A DNA stretch of 33,145 nt. It comes from Burkholderia sp. E7m39 (GTDB taxonomy: Bacteria; Pseudomonadota; Gammaproteobacteria; Burkholderiales; Burkholderiaceae). Below are positions 25,139-32,721 of this stretch, piece by piece. The stretch is from positions 1-33,145 of the forward strand of contig BBSL01000329.1 in the NCBI GenBank assembly GCA_001319865.1. Direction: 5' to 3'. Both the position numbers and the translations under genes were made by a program. The notes beneath the pieces were generated by a model. The model had not been told where the DNA came from. It searched no databases and saw nothing but the letters and a program-made list of their open reading frames with translations. How positions within the stretch are numbered: position 1 is the first letter of the stretch; each line of letters opens with the position of its first letter.

Positions 25139-26919
25139 GAGTACCTGTCAGACACAGCCCTGCCAGATTGCGCGCCCATTCGACGGAGTCGGGCACACTG
25201 CATGGCGAAAACCGTATTCGCGCCGCGCGACGTCAGGTGCGCGGCGTCGACGCCGCCATGCAACGATCGGGCACCTATCGGCATCCGGCCGCAAGGGTGG
25301 TCAGAATAGAAACGCATATCTCCATCGTCTATCTCGCGGGCCGCTTTGCTTACAAAATCATCAAGCCCGTCGCGCCCGGATTCGCGGACTTCACGGCGTC
25401 AGAAACGCGCCGACATTGCTGCGAAGCGCAGTTGCGGCTGAACAGACCGCTTGCGCGGGGACTTTATCTGGGCGTGCTCCCGATCACGCGGCGCGGGCGA
25501 ACGTTTACGCTCGAATCGAGCGGCCACGGAGTCGAGCACGCAGTCAAGATGCGTCGCTTCGACGAATCCGGGCTCTTTTCCAGCCTCGCGCGAAGCGGAG
25601 CGCTCGGGCCGCGCGAAGTCGATCGCGCGGCACATCGACTTGCCACCTGGCATCGGCACGCGCCGCGAGTCGCGCCGCTCGCACGATACGGCAGCGCCGC
25701 GCTACTCAAGGCGCAGATCGACGCAGTCATTGCAGCCCTTCAGGCCGACTGCGCAGAGCCGGGGCTGCGTGAAATCGCCGCCTGGTGCGAACAGCAACTT
25801 GCGCAACGCGCGGGCGCGATAGACGGACGCCGGGCGAATGGACTCGTGCGCGCCTGCCATGGCGATTTACACCTCGACAACGTGATGCGTTGGCGCGGCG
25901 ATGTGTCGATGTTCGATTGCATCGACTTCGACGACGCGCTGCGCTGGATCGATATTGCCAACGACGCCGCATTCCTCGTCATGGATCTGCGGACGCGGGC
26001 GGGCGTCCGTCTGTCCAACCGGCTGCTCAACCGGTGGCTTGAGGCGACGGGCGACTACGCCGCGCTGGAACTGATGCCGCTCTATGTTGTGTATCGCGCG
26101 TTGGTTCGAGCGCTTGTGGCCTGTTTGTACAGCAAACGCGGCTCGCATCCGAAAGCCGCCGCAGCAGCACATGATGCCGCATGCTACGTAGGCATCGCTA
26201 CGGGCGAGACGCGAAGGCCGCCGCCCGTTCTGCTGCTGTGTCATGGCTTTTCTGGCTCGGGCAAATCCGTCGCTGGTCGCGCGCTGGCCGAATTAAGCGG
26301 CGCGGTGTATTTGTCGAGCGACGTTGAACGCAAGCGTCTGGAGTCCACGATCGCGGCAAATGCTCGCCTGGACGCGACGCACTATACGCTTGAGGCCCGG
26401 CACGCCGTCTACGAGCACCTCCTTCAAATCGCATTCCGTGTTTTACAGGCTGGCTATAGTGTGATCGTCGACGCGACCTTCCTGGAGCATCGCCATCGCA
26501 GCGCCTTTTTTTTGCTCGGCGAGCGGCTGGGAGCGCGGGTGCGCCTGCTGGACTTTCATGCCGCGCCCGACGTCCTCGCAGAGCGCATCCGCATACGTCA
26601 GCGCACTCAGCACGATGCGTCTGACGCCGATGCATCCACGCTGTCACTGCAACTCGCCACCGCCGACCCGCTGACATCTGCTGAAATGACGCAGACCTTC
26701 GTCTTCGATACCGCCGGTCCCGTCGAGGACTTCGACGAACCCGCCTTCTGGGAGTCCGTACTTGATCTGATGTCTTCGTCTGCGGCCGAACCCGCGTCCG
26801 ATATTTGCCGCATCAGGTGCAAAAGCGGAAGTAGCCACTATGCAGCAGAACGGGATTGCCCCCTACCTCGTTCAGCATCCGGCGAGCGGCCACTTCGATG
26901 TCGAGACGATGCGCATTGA
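25135..26919 (+). CDS. APH-like phosphotransferase fused to P-loop kinase
   Basis: Bifunctional-looking protein of 594 aa. Residues about 50-330 resemble aminoglycoside-phosphotransferase/kinase-like enzymes, with catalytic HGDLHLDN (242-249) and a metal site at CIDFDD (262-267). Residues about 360-545 form an AAA/zeta-toxin-like P-loop kinase, with Walker A GFSGSGKS (371-378), LSSDVERKR and YSVIVDATFLEHRHR. This two-domain layout is common in bacteria and annotated only as 'AAA family ATPase' or 'bifunctional aminoglycoside phosphotransferase/ATP-binding protein'; the substrate is unknown. The GTG start overlaps the phaZ stop (GTGA), with AGGAGG 5 bases upstream, so translation is coupled. 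The last ~35 codons overlap the DUF1488 gene on the other strand. Confidence 0.87.
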   Translation: MRVPVRHSPARLRAHSTESGTLHGENRIRAARRQVRGVDAAMQRSGTYRHPAARVVRIETHISIVYLAGRFAYKIIKPVAPGFADFTASETRRHCCEAQLRLNRPLARGLYLGVLPITRRGRTFTLESSGHGVEHAVKMRRFDESGLFSSLARSGALGPREVDRAAHRLATWHRHAPRVAPLARYGSAALLKAQIDAVIAALQADCAEPGLREIAAWCEQQLAQRAGAIDGRRANGLVRACHGDLHLDNVMRWRGDVSMFDCIDFDDALRWIDIANDAAFLVMDLRTRAGVRLSNRLLNRWLEATGDYAALELMPLYVVYRALVRALVACLYSKRGSHPKAAAAAHDAACYVGIATGETRRPPPVLLLCHGFSGSGKSVAGRALAELSGAVYLSSDVERKRLESTIAANARLDATHYTLEARHAVYEHLLQIAFRVLQAGYSVIVDATFLEHRHRSAFFLLGERLGARVRLLDFHAAPDVLAERIRIRQRTQHDASDADASTLSLQLATADPLTSAEMTQTFVFDTAGPVEDFDEPAFWESVLDLMSSSAAEPASDICRIRCKSGSSHYAAERDCPLPRSASGERPLRCRDDAH

Positions 26920-27088
26920 ACGCGTCGAACAGGTCTTCTTCTCTCAGCGACCGCGCGCCGAAATGATCTTCGAGCGCTTCTGCCGTAATCGCGCATTGCA
27001 CGGATTGCTCGTCGACGAGGGCGGGAAAGGTCAACACCAGGTCGCGCGCGCAATAATCCGGGCGGCAGGAGGGAAACGATATTTGCAT
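26813..27088 (-). CDS. DUF1488-family protein
   Basis: Small protein of 91 aa matching the DUF1488 pattern: an N-terminal MQISFPS beta strand, VQCAITAEALEDHFGA, then FDAFNAHRLDIEVAARRM and a C-terminal LLHSGYFRF. The function of the family is unknown. The ATG at 27088 has GGTGGAG about 9 bases upstream; the frame extends 5' through the FNR-like box and is not credible there. Its 3' end overlaps the end of the phosphotransferase/kinase gene by 107 bases on the opposite strand. The upstream box at 27152 with a TAATCT -10 suggests low-oxygen expression. Confidence 0.8.
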   Translation of the reverse strand: MQISFPSCRPDYCARDLVLTFPALVDEQSVQCAITAEALEDHFGARSLREEDLFDAFNAHRLDIEVAARRMLNEVGGNPVLLHSGYFRFCT

Positions 27089-27151
27089 GGCAATGACTCC
27101 ACCTGGACCGCAAGACTGAAACGTCAGATTAGCCCCGCGCATGCTGCCGGA

Positions 27152-27165
27152 TTTGATGCACGTCA
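27152..27165 (-). promoter_or_regulatory. FNR/ANR-like box for the DUF1488 gene
   Basis: TTGATGCACGTCAA has one change from the consensus. Leftward, TAATCT at 27130-27125 is a good -10 at class II spacing. Confidence 0.7.
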
Positions 27166-27198
27166 ACGTCCGCGAGACCGGGACTAACCCTGTGCCCG

Positions 27199-27212
27199 TT
27201 GACCTGCATCAA
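27199..27212 (+). promoter_or_regulatory. FNR/ANR-like box for the 147-aa gene
   Basis: TTGACCTGCATCAA has one change from the consensus. Rightward, AACGAT at 27234-27239 is a modest -10. Together with the box at 27152 it makes a two-box divergent promoter. Confidence 0.65.
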
Positions 27213-27299
27213 CCCGATCCGTCCAACGCGTGGAACGATTGACTTGCAGCCTTCATACATTGCAGGCTCATGTGTTCGGCATGCAGATGGGGTGCATAA

Positions 27300-27743
27300 A
27301 TGACAATGCGGGTCGATCTGGAGAACGTGGGCAACCTCTATCGCCTTTGCTTCATACGCGGGCCATGGGCGTATTTCACCCGCACCGGACTCGACGAACA
27401 ATGGGGCGATGGCTGGGATAAGAAACCCTATCAGCTTCAGGCGCATCCGCCCTACGGCGACGGCACCGATCAGATTCTGAAGATCGCTTTCGACGGCCCT
27501 CTTTTCCCGCCCGAAGCTGGACTCAACGGTCACTCGATAAGCGTGTTCGAACTCAATGCGGGCGCGTCCCCCTGGCTGCGCACTGAAAGCTATTTTCACG
27601 GGAAGCAGATCCACATCATGGCGGGCGTCACGCTGCTGAGATTCATCGAACTGATCGAACTGGCGGGCGGGACCGTTTTCGCCCCGATTGGCTGGGGCGA
27701 ATCGCCCAAAGCGTCCGTTCCCGTTTCTGAGAAGGCCTCGTGA
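27300..27743 (+). CDS. Hypothetical protein, 147 aa
   Basis: I do not recognise a family. It is a soluble protein, aromatic- and Gly-rich, probably mostly beta, with YRLCFIRGPWAYFT near the N-terminus and ELIELAGGTVFAPIGWGE near the C-terminus. GGGG lies 7 bases before the ATG at 27300; a second ATG at 27306 is possible. It is transcribed divergently from the DUF1488 gene, and the two FNR-like boxes between them suggest shared low-oxygen control. Confidence 0.7.
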   Translation: MTMRVDLENVGNLYRLCFIRGPWAYFTRTGLDEQWGDGWDKKPYQLQAHPPYGDGTDQILKIAFDGPLFPPEAGLNGHSISVFELNAGASPWLRTESYFHGKQIHIMAGVTLLRFIELIELAGGTVFAPIGWGESPKASVPVSEKAS

Positions 27744-27915
27744 GCGCTGCGCGATGACAGGACGTTCGGTGCGGCACTTGCCGACGGCGATCGGCAGTCG
27801 GAAACCGACCGCCACCCAGCGCCGCATAAAGTGCAACTGTGGCCTGCAGGCGCTGGGCGATGGCCTGATAGGCGCCGTCGCTGCCGCGTCATCAGCCGCC
27901 GCCGCACGCCGGGTT

Positions 27916-28386
27916 TCAGCCCTGCTCTCCTTGTTCCGGCTCGGTGCCACGCACGAGCAGCACGGGACATTGCGCAAACCGGACGAAGCGCTCGGCCACG
28001 CTGCCCAGCACGATTCTGCGCACCCCTCGTCGGCCGTGCGTACCCAGAATGACGAGATCCGCCTCCAGCCGCTCGGCGCAATGTTGCAGCGTCGTCGCGA
28101 CGTCCTCGTTCAGACGCTCGGTCTCGACCATCTCCGCATCGCACACGACACCTGCCTGACGGCACGCTGCTTCCGCCTTCTGCAGAGTGGTACGGCCATC
28201 CTTACGCAGCGCATCGACCAGCGCGATGGGATCGTAGTACCCGGCATAGCTGAAGAGCGGCGTCTTGTCGACCACGTACACGGCCTGAATTTTTCCGCCC
28301 GTGAGGCGCGCCATCTTCACTGCCTCGTTCAGCACTCGATCCGACGTCTTGCTACCGTCCAATGCAATCAGAATCTGTTTGTACAT
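27916..28386 (-). CDS. Universal stress protein, single domain
   Basis: Cytoplasmic Usp of 156 aa with one complete domain. It begins MYKQILIALDGSKTSDRVL and ends with the ATP-binding signature GTHGRRGVRRIVLGSVAE (G-2x-G-9x-G-S/T pattern), then CPVLLVRG. This places it in the ATP-binding UspFG-like group rather than UspA. The start at 28386 is set by AAGGAGG seven bases upstream; an earlier ATG at 28419 in frame lacks one. It is divergent from the phasin-like gene, with two FNR-like boxes between. Confidence 0.92.
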   Translation of the reverse strand: MYKQILIALDGSKTSDRVLNEAVKMARLTGGKIQAVYVVDKTPLFSYAGYYDPIALVDALRKDGRTTLQKAEAACRQAGVVCDAEMVETERLNEDVATTLQHCAERLEADLVILGTHGRRGVRRIVLGSVAERFVRFAQCPVLLVRGTEPEQGEQG

Positions 28387-28487
28387 AGTGAACGCCTCCT
28401 TGAAATTCGCTCGCGCCACGACTCGCTGCGCCCCATCACGCTGCGCATCGCATGCTTCTTATCTTCGGTGCTTGCGCGGATCGGCAC

Positions 28488-28501
28488 TTGACCTGAATCA
28501 A
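28488..28501 (-). promoter_or_regulatory. FNR/ANR-like box for the single Usp gene
   Basis: TTGACCTGAATCAA has one change from the consensus. Leftward, AAGATA at 28465-28460 is a weak -10 at class II spacing. Confidence 0.65.
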
Positions 28502-28553
28502 GGGCTCGACGTCGCGCACCTGTGTGTGTTTTGCTGGAAAAATGTCCCGCCGA

Positions 28554-28567
28554 TTGACGTGCCTCAA
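28554..28567 (+). promoter_or_regulatory. FNR/ANR-like box for the phasin-like gene
   Basis: TTGACGTGCCTCAA has two changes from the consensus. Rightward, TACAGT at 28589-28594 is a good -10 at class II spacing. Confidence 0.55.
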
Positions 28568-28636
28568 CGGATTGAGATGTGGCCGTCATACAGTCAAACG
28601 GGACAGCGGAGACGCCGAATCGCACAGGAGACGTTC

Positions 28637-29056
28637 ATGAATACTTTTTCGCCCTCGAGCTTTGGAGCCGAAACGATGGAGGCGCTCGCGACGGCCAACA
28701 CCGAAGCGCTTGCGAGCTGGACGGCGCTCTGCAAGGAAACGTGGTTGCGTGCGGCGGCCGTGCGCAATCCGCTCGAGTACGCCGCGATTGGAAGTTTGAT
28801 GTTGCCCGCCTGCGCGTCCCAGGCGATGCTGTATTGCAAACGCATCTCGGACATCGCTGCGGGCGCGCATGCGGTGCACAGCATGCCACTGTCGGCCCCG
28901 GAAACCGCGAAGCCCGCAGCCTCCATCGGACTGTCCTTGAACGGATCGTCGAGCCCCGCCGCGACAGATTCTCCCGACCTCACGCATACGCAAACCCCGC
29001 CCGTCAAGAACCCGGCCAAACAATCAATAGCCGCACCGCGGTTTCGCGGCGATTGA
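28637..29056 (+). CDS. Phasin-like protein
   Basis: Protein of 139 aa resembling short phasins, which coat PHA granules. The N-terminal ~80 residues are amphipathic helix (AETMEALATANTEALASWTA, LRAAAVRNPLEYAAI). The C-terminal ~55 residues are a Pro/Ala/Ser/Thr-rich disordered tail. AGGAG lies 7 bases before the ATG. PHA synthase and depolymerase genes in the same window support a granule role, but the sequence match is to a low-complexity helical pattern, so the family call is moderate. The upstream FNR-like promoter is shared divergently with the Usp gene. Confidence 0.65.
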   Translation: MNTFSPSSFGAETMEALATANTEALASWTALCKETWLRAAAVRNPLEYAAIGSLMLPACASQAMLYCKRISDIAAGAHAVHSMPLSAPETAKPAASIGLSLNGSSSPAATDSPDLTHTQTPPVKNPAKQSIAAPRFRGD

Positions 29057-29494
29057 ATCGCGACGCGCTTTATCTGTGTCCGCGCCCGCCATGGCGAGGA
29101 CGGCTGCGACCGCCGCCAGCAATCGGACTATCCGGTTCGGCGTGAAGAACTCGTGCAGTGACAACCGATCCGCTCCGGACGAGACTTACGAACAGGACGC
29201 GCAGCACCCATTCGGCCGTCTGCCACGGCAGCGCGCCCCATACCGCGCTCAGCGGGCCGCGCCGACGGTGATCAGGACATCGAGCCGATTGTGTGAAGAA
29301 GCTGAGACTATTGGCCATCGTGCGAAGCCAGGAAACCGGAAGGGCGGTGCGTGAGGCGGTATGCCGTCATCTTGACGGCAAGGGCACGCGGACAATGAAG
29401 TAGTGTCTACGCCTGTCAGGCTATGTCACGTTTCGATGCGAGGCTTGATCAGATCGGTCCTCGACCGTAACGCGCTGCCGGTCACTCGCATGAA
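29057..29494. other. Intergenic region without a supported gene
   Basis: Open frames here lack ribosome sites and recognisable products. The one clear structure is a perfect 8-bp inverted repeat with a 3-base loop, TGCCGTCA-TCT-TGACGGCA (29362-29380), without a T-run on either side. It may be an operator or part of an RNA. Confidence 0.5.
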
Positions 29495-29743
29495 TCAGGC
29501 GGCGAAAAGACGCGTTCCCATCGCGGGCGTGTGAGGCACGGGCGGAAAGACGTCCCAGGCGCCTTGACCATGCCGGAAAAAGACGATGCTCAACGGACCG
29601 TTCGACACCGCGCCCTCCAGCCGGACAAAGCGAGCGCCGCTCGCGCCAAAACGCCCGGTCTGAGTCACCTTGGCCGGAATCGAACGCGTCGGCGCGAGCC
29701 ATTTGTCGACGAGATCTCTGAGAGAAATGCCATTGCCGTTCAT
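29495..29743 (-). CDS. Hypothetical small protein, 82 aa
   Basis: Small soluble protein of unknown family, predicted mostly beta after an N-terminal helix (SLRDLVDKWLAP), with GRFGASGARFVRLEG and LSIVFFRHGQGAWDVFPP. GAGGAG lies 7 bases before the ATG at 29743, a strong ribosome site, which is the main reason to accept it. It stands alone between two gene-poor stretches. No FNR-like site was found upstream. Confidence 0.65.
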   Translation of the reverse strand: MNGNGISLRDLVDKWLAPTRSIPAKVTQTGRFGASGARFVRLEGAVSNGPLSIVFFRHGQGAWDVFPPVPHTPAMGTRLFAA

Positions 29744-30308
29744 TTCGTGCTCCTCGTTCTGCCTGCGCCCGTGACCGAAAGTGAGTCTGTGTGTCGGCGG
29801 CGGGTTAAGTACATTATTGAGGGCACCTGCTTCGATTGAAATCGGCGAGCCTTTAAACGCGGGTAGTCGATGAAGCCATCAAGTAGGAATATTCCTAACT
29901 GAGATTGCCGGATGTCCGTCCCCGATGGCAGGCCGCCGACGCGCAAGCCGTCAACGGTCTCTCAGCCTCGAAAATCGGTGACGATGCCGGCAATATGGTC
30001 ATTCGTCTTAGGCCGATGTGCCGGGGCATGTCTGACAGCGACGGCCGCACCCGGGGCTGTTGTACCGCTCTTGCGCGCGATCGATCGCGTCGGTCGAGGC
30101 TCAATTTCACGCATGGATGACGGTGAAACGTCTGCCTGAACGATCTACGTTACGCCGTGTGTCTGAATAAACGTCTGGGTTCGCGCCCACGCGTCGTCAC
30201 AAGGGGCCGTCGCGATATCCCGCGAAGCGGCGTTTCGCAACGCGTCGAACACGCGGCGAGAAGTGTCGAACCCGTCAATGGCCTACAGCAGGGCTTTTTT
30301 GCGCATCG
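29744..30308. other. Intergenic region with a palindrome
   Basis: No supported gene in 565 bases; the short frames on both strands have no recognisable product. The region holds the palindrome at 29884-29897, and a weak hairpin followed by TTTTTT at 30281-30300 on the plus strand, for which there is no upstream gene. Confidence 0.5.
29884..29897. promoter_or_regulatory. Perfect 14-bp palindrome, RcsB/BvgA-like site
   Basis: TAGGAATATTCCTA is a perfect palindrome. It is one base from the enterobacterial RcsAB box (TAAGAATATTCCTA) and resembles the paired TTTCCTA heptads bound by BvgA, both NarL/FixJ-family regulators. It lies 141 bases upstream of the 82-aa gene start. The regulator is unknown. 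Confidence 0.45.
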
Positions 30309-31184
30309 TTACGCCCGCTTCCCGATGCCGCTTCCCGAAGCAGGCGCCACCGCGACCGCGAGTTCGACGATTTCAGTCGTGATCTCGTCCTGGCGGACGA
30401 TGCGAGCCTCGCGCGTCAGCGCTTTCAAGGTCTCGCCCACGTGATCGCTTGCCGCGAGCATTGCCGTCATGCGAGCTGCGTTTTCCGCAGCAAAAGACAA
30501 CATGAGGCCCTCGCATAGCTCGACATAGACGTAACGCTCGGCAAGCCCCGTCAACATCTTGTCGACAGGTAACGTGAGCAACGGCGGCCGCACGCGTGTC
30601 GCAGTCCTGAAGCGGTCGAAATCGAACGGAACAAGCCGCCTCGTCACGATCGCCACCTGCGCCCCTTGTGCTGGCACCGCGTGTATCAGCCATATCGCCG
30701 ACGCGTAATGCGCTTCGAACCGCGCAAACACAGCATCGCTGATGCGCCCGGCCACGCGCATCACGTCTTCGGCATGGCTGGCCATCGGCACCGACCAGTC
30801 ATACGCGAGCCGTCGTTCATCCGCCAAGGCAGCACCGCGCGTGCCGACCACGAACAGCGCGGCCGCACCGGGCGACGGCCAGTTTTCGACACGCTCCAGC
30901 AGCCGCTCGTTGAATCCACCGACGAAACCCTGCTCCGTGCAAAACACGATCAGGACGGGAGCCAGGTTGTGCTCGCGCGCGAAACCGCCCGTGTCCCGGT
31001 GTGTTGCCGTCAGCACCATGCCGATCGCTTCGCCGACCGTTGCCGCAACGGAACGGATTCCCGCCAGCCGGGCCTGTGCTTCACGCTCCCGCGCCGCAGC
31101 GATTCCACGCATCGCACGAATCACGGCATCCAGTTGATGCGCGGTTGCCATCCGGCCTTCGATTTCACTGAGCCGGCTGGTCAT
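30309..31184 (-). CDS. atpG: F1-type ATPase gamma subunit (N-ATPase-like)
   Basis: ATPase gamma subunit of 291 aa, the rotary stalk. It begins MTSRLSEIEGRMATAHQLDAV, matching the N-terminal coiled-coil helix, and ends in a C-terminal helix with NAARMTAMLAASDHVGETL and the basic/acidic ITTEIVEL end, both diagnostic. The start at 31184 has GGGAG eight bases upstream and overlaps the alpha gene by 20 bases; the longer frame to 31256 lies inside atpA and is rejected. Being last after b/delta-like and alpha matches the end of N-ATPase operons (atp D-C-Q-R-B-E-F-A-G). It is more divergent than a housekeeping gamma, supporting a second ATPase. Confidence 0.88.
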   Translation of the reverse strand: MTSRLSEIEGRMATAHQLDAVIRAMRGIAAAREREAQARLAGIRSVAATVGEAIGMVLTATHRDTGGFAREHNLAPVLIVFCTEQGFVGGFNERLLERVENWPSPGAAALFVVGTRGAALADERRLAYDWSVPMASHAEDVMRVAGRISDAVFARFEAHYASAIWLIHAVPAQGAQVAIVTRRLVPFDFDRFRTATRVRPPLLTLPVDKMLTGLAERYVYVELCEGLMLSFAAENAARMTAMLAASDHVGETLKALTREARIVRQDEITTEIVELAVAVAPASGSGIGKRA

Positions 31185-32721
31185 CTGTGTGCTCCCGCGT
31201 CGTCGGAATGTCGGCCGGTCCCAGGCCCCCACGCCCGACAAGATCGCACAAGGCATCGATCAGCCGCTGGCGCGTGGATTCGCCGAGCGGCTTTGCGAGT
31301 ATGTCGTCCGTCAGCCCATGCGCCATGCCTGATGTAGCCAGACGCTGCCGCGCCTGTGCGATCGCTTCGACGGGCACACCATCGAACAGACCGTCAGCCA
31401 GCGCGGAAAGCAACGCGACCTGATCGATGCCCCGTAGCGCGCTAAAGCGCGGCTGAGCGAACAGCGCGCGGATGCGTTTGCCGTGCTCGATCTGCGCGAC
31501 CACACGGGCATCGGCGAGACCACCGAAGCGGCTGAATACTTCCAGTTCGAGAAACTGCGCGTAGTCGAGCCGCAAACGGCCCGCCACTTCGCGCAGCGCC
31601 GGATATTGCGCCCTCCCGCCCACACGGCTCACGCTCAGGCCGACGTCGACGGCGGGTCGCTGGTTGGCCGCGAAGAGGCCCGCGTCGAGCACGATCTGCC
31701 CATCGGTGATCGAAATCAGATTGGTCGGGATGTAGGCGGACAGATTGCCCGCATCGGTTTCGGCAATCGGCAAGGCTGTCAGCGAGCCGCCGCCCAGGTC
31801 CGCAGACAGCCGGGCCGCGCGTTCGAGCAGGCGCGCGTGCAGGTAAAAAATGTCGCCCGGGTAGGCCTCGCGCCCCGGGGGCTCGCGTGTCAGCAATGCA
31901 AGCTCACGATGCGTGGCCGCGTGTTTGGTGAGGTCGTCGACGACGACCAACGCGTGCCGCCCCCGGTCCCGAAAAAACTCGGCAATCGAAAATCCTGCAA
32001 ACGGCGCGATCCATTGCAGGCCGGGTGGCGACGCTGACGATGCCACTACGAAGACGCATCGCTCGGGCGCGCCGTATCGCCGTATCGCGTCGATCGCGCG
32101 CTGCACGGCCGTCGACCGTTGACCGATCGCCACATAGACACAGATAACGTCGGTATGTCGTTGATTGACGATCGTCTCGATCGCGAGCGCAGTCTTTCCC
32201 GTGGCCCGGTCGCCAATGATCAGTTCCCGCTGCCCTCGTCCGATCGCAAACAAAGCATCGACGATCAGGACACCCGTTTCGAGCGGCTCACTGACGAAGT
32301 CCCGCTCGACGATGGCGGGCGCCGGCCGCTCGACAGGAAGGCTGCTGTCAGTCCTGATCGTGTCACCGCCGTCGAGCGGCCGCCCGAGCGGATCGACCGC
32401 ACGTCCCAGAAGTGCCTCTCCAACGGGCACAGAGAGAACGGCATGGCGTGACGTCACGCGCATACCCGCTTGCACAGACTCGCCACTGTCGAGCATCACG
32501 ACGCTCGCGACGTCGACATCGAGCGAATGCACGTAGCCCGTGACGCCGCCTTCGATATCGACCAGTTCGTCTAGCGCCACATCCGGCAGTCCCGACACGA
32601 ACGCGATGCCGTCCGCGACGCGCTCAACGCGGCCCATCAAGGTCGCACGCGTCTCGATTTCGATCGCCGCGAGCGCGCTGCGCTTGCAGGCCAGCCATCC
32701 GTCGCTCGTATCGTCAAACAT
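31165..32721 (-). CDS. atpA: F1-type ATPase alpha subunit (N-ATPase-like)
   Basis: ATPase alpha subunit of 518 aa, non-catalytic nucleotide-binding subunit of F1. The N-terminal beta-barrel (about 25-95) is followed by the nucleotide-binding domain with Walker A GDRATGKT (170-177; housekeeping enzymes usually have GDRQTGKT). VDVGLSVSRVGG holds the arginine-finger region. A C-terminal helical domain follows. It overlaps the upstream b/delta-like gene by 8 bases and the gamma gene by 20, showing a tight operon. Ion specificity (Na+ or H+) is set by the c subunit, which lies outside the window. Confidence 0.9.
   Translation of the reverse strand: MFDDTSDGWLACKRSALAAIEIETRATLMGRVERVADGIAFVSGLPDVALDELVDIEGGVTGYVHSLDVDVASVVMLDSGESVQAGMRVTSRHAVLSVPVGEALLGRAVDPLGRPLDGGDTIRTDSSLPVERPAPAIVERDFVSEPLETGVLIVDALFAIGRGQRELIIGDRATGKTALAIETIVNQRHTDVICVYVAIGQRSTAVQRAIDAIRRYGAPERCVFVVASSASPPGLQWIAPFAGFSIAEFFRDRGRHALVVVDDLTKHAATHRELALLTREPPGREAYPGDIFYLHARLLERAARLSADLGGGSLTALPIAETDAGNLSAYIPTNLISITDGQIVLDAGLFAANQRPAVDVGLSVSRVGGRAQYPALREVAGRLRLDYAQFLELEVFSRFGGLADARVVAQIEHGKRIRALFAQPRFSALRGIDQVALLSALADGLFDGVPVEAIAQARQRLATSGMAHGLTDDILAKPLGESTRQRLIDALCDLVGRGGLGPADIPTTREHTDDQPAQ

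Noticed and set aside
29442..29457. TTGATCAGATCGG as another FNR box
   Set aside because: Only the left half-site fits; the right half lacks ATCAA, and there is no start codon at a sensible distance.
29905..30139. Short plus-strand frames of 71-75 codons
   Set aside because: Two overlapping frames and an antisense one are all equally open with no ribosome site, so none is supported.
30281..30300. Hairpin plus TTTTTT on the plus strand
   Set aside because: The stem is only about 4 bp, and no plus-strand gene ends nearby; the gamma gene ends on the other strand.
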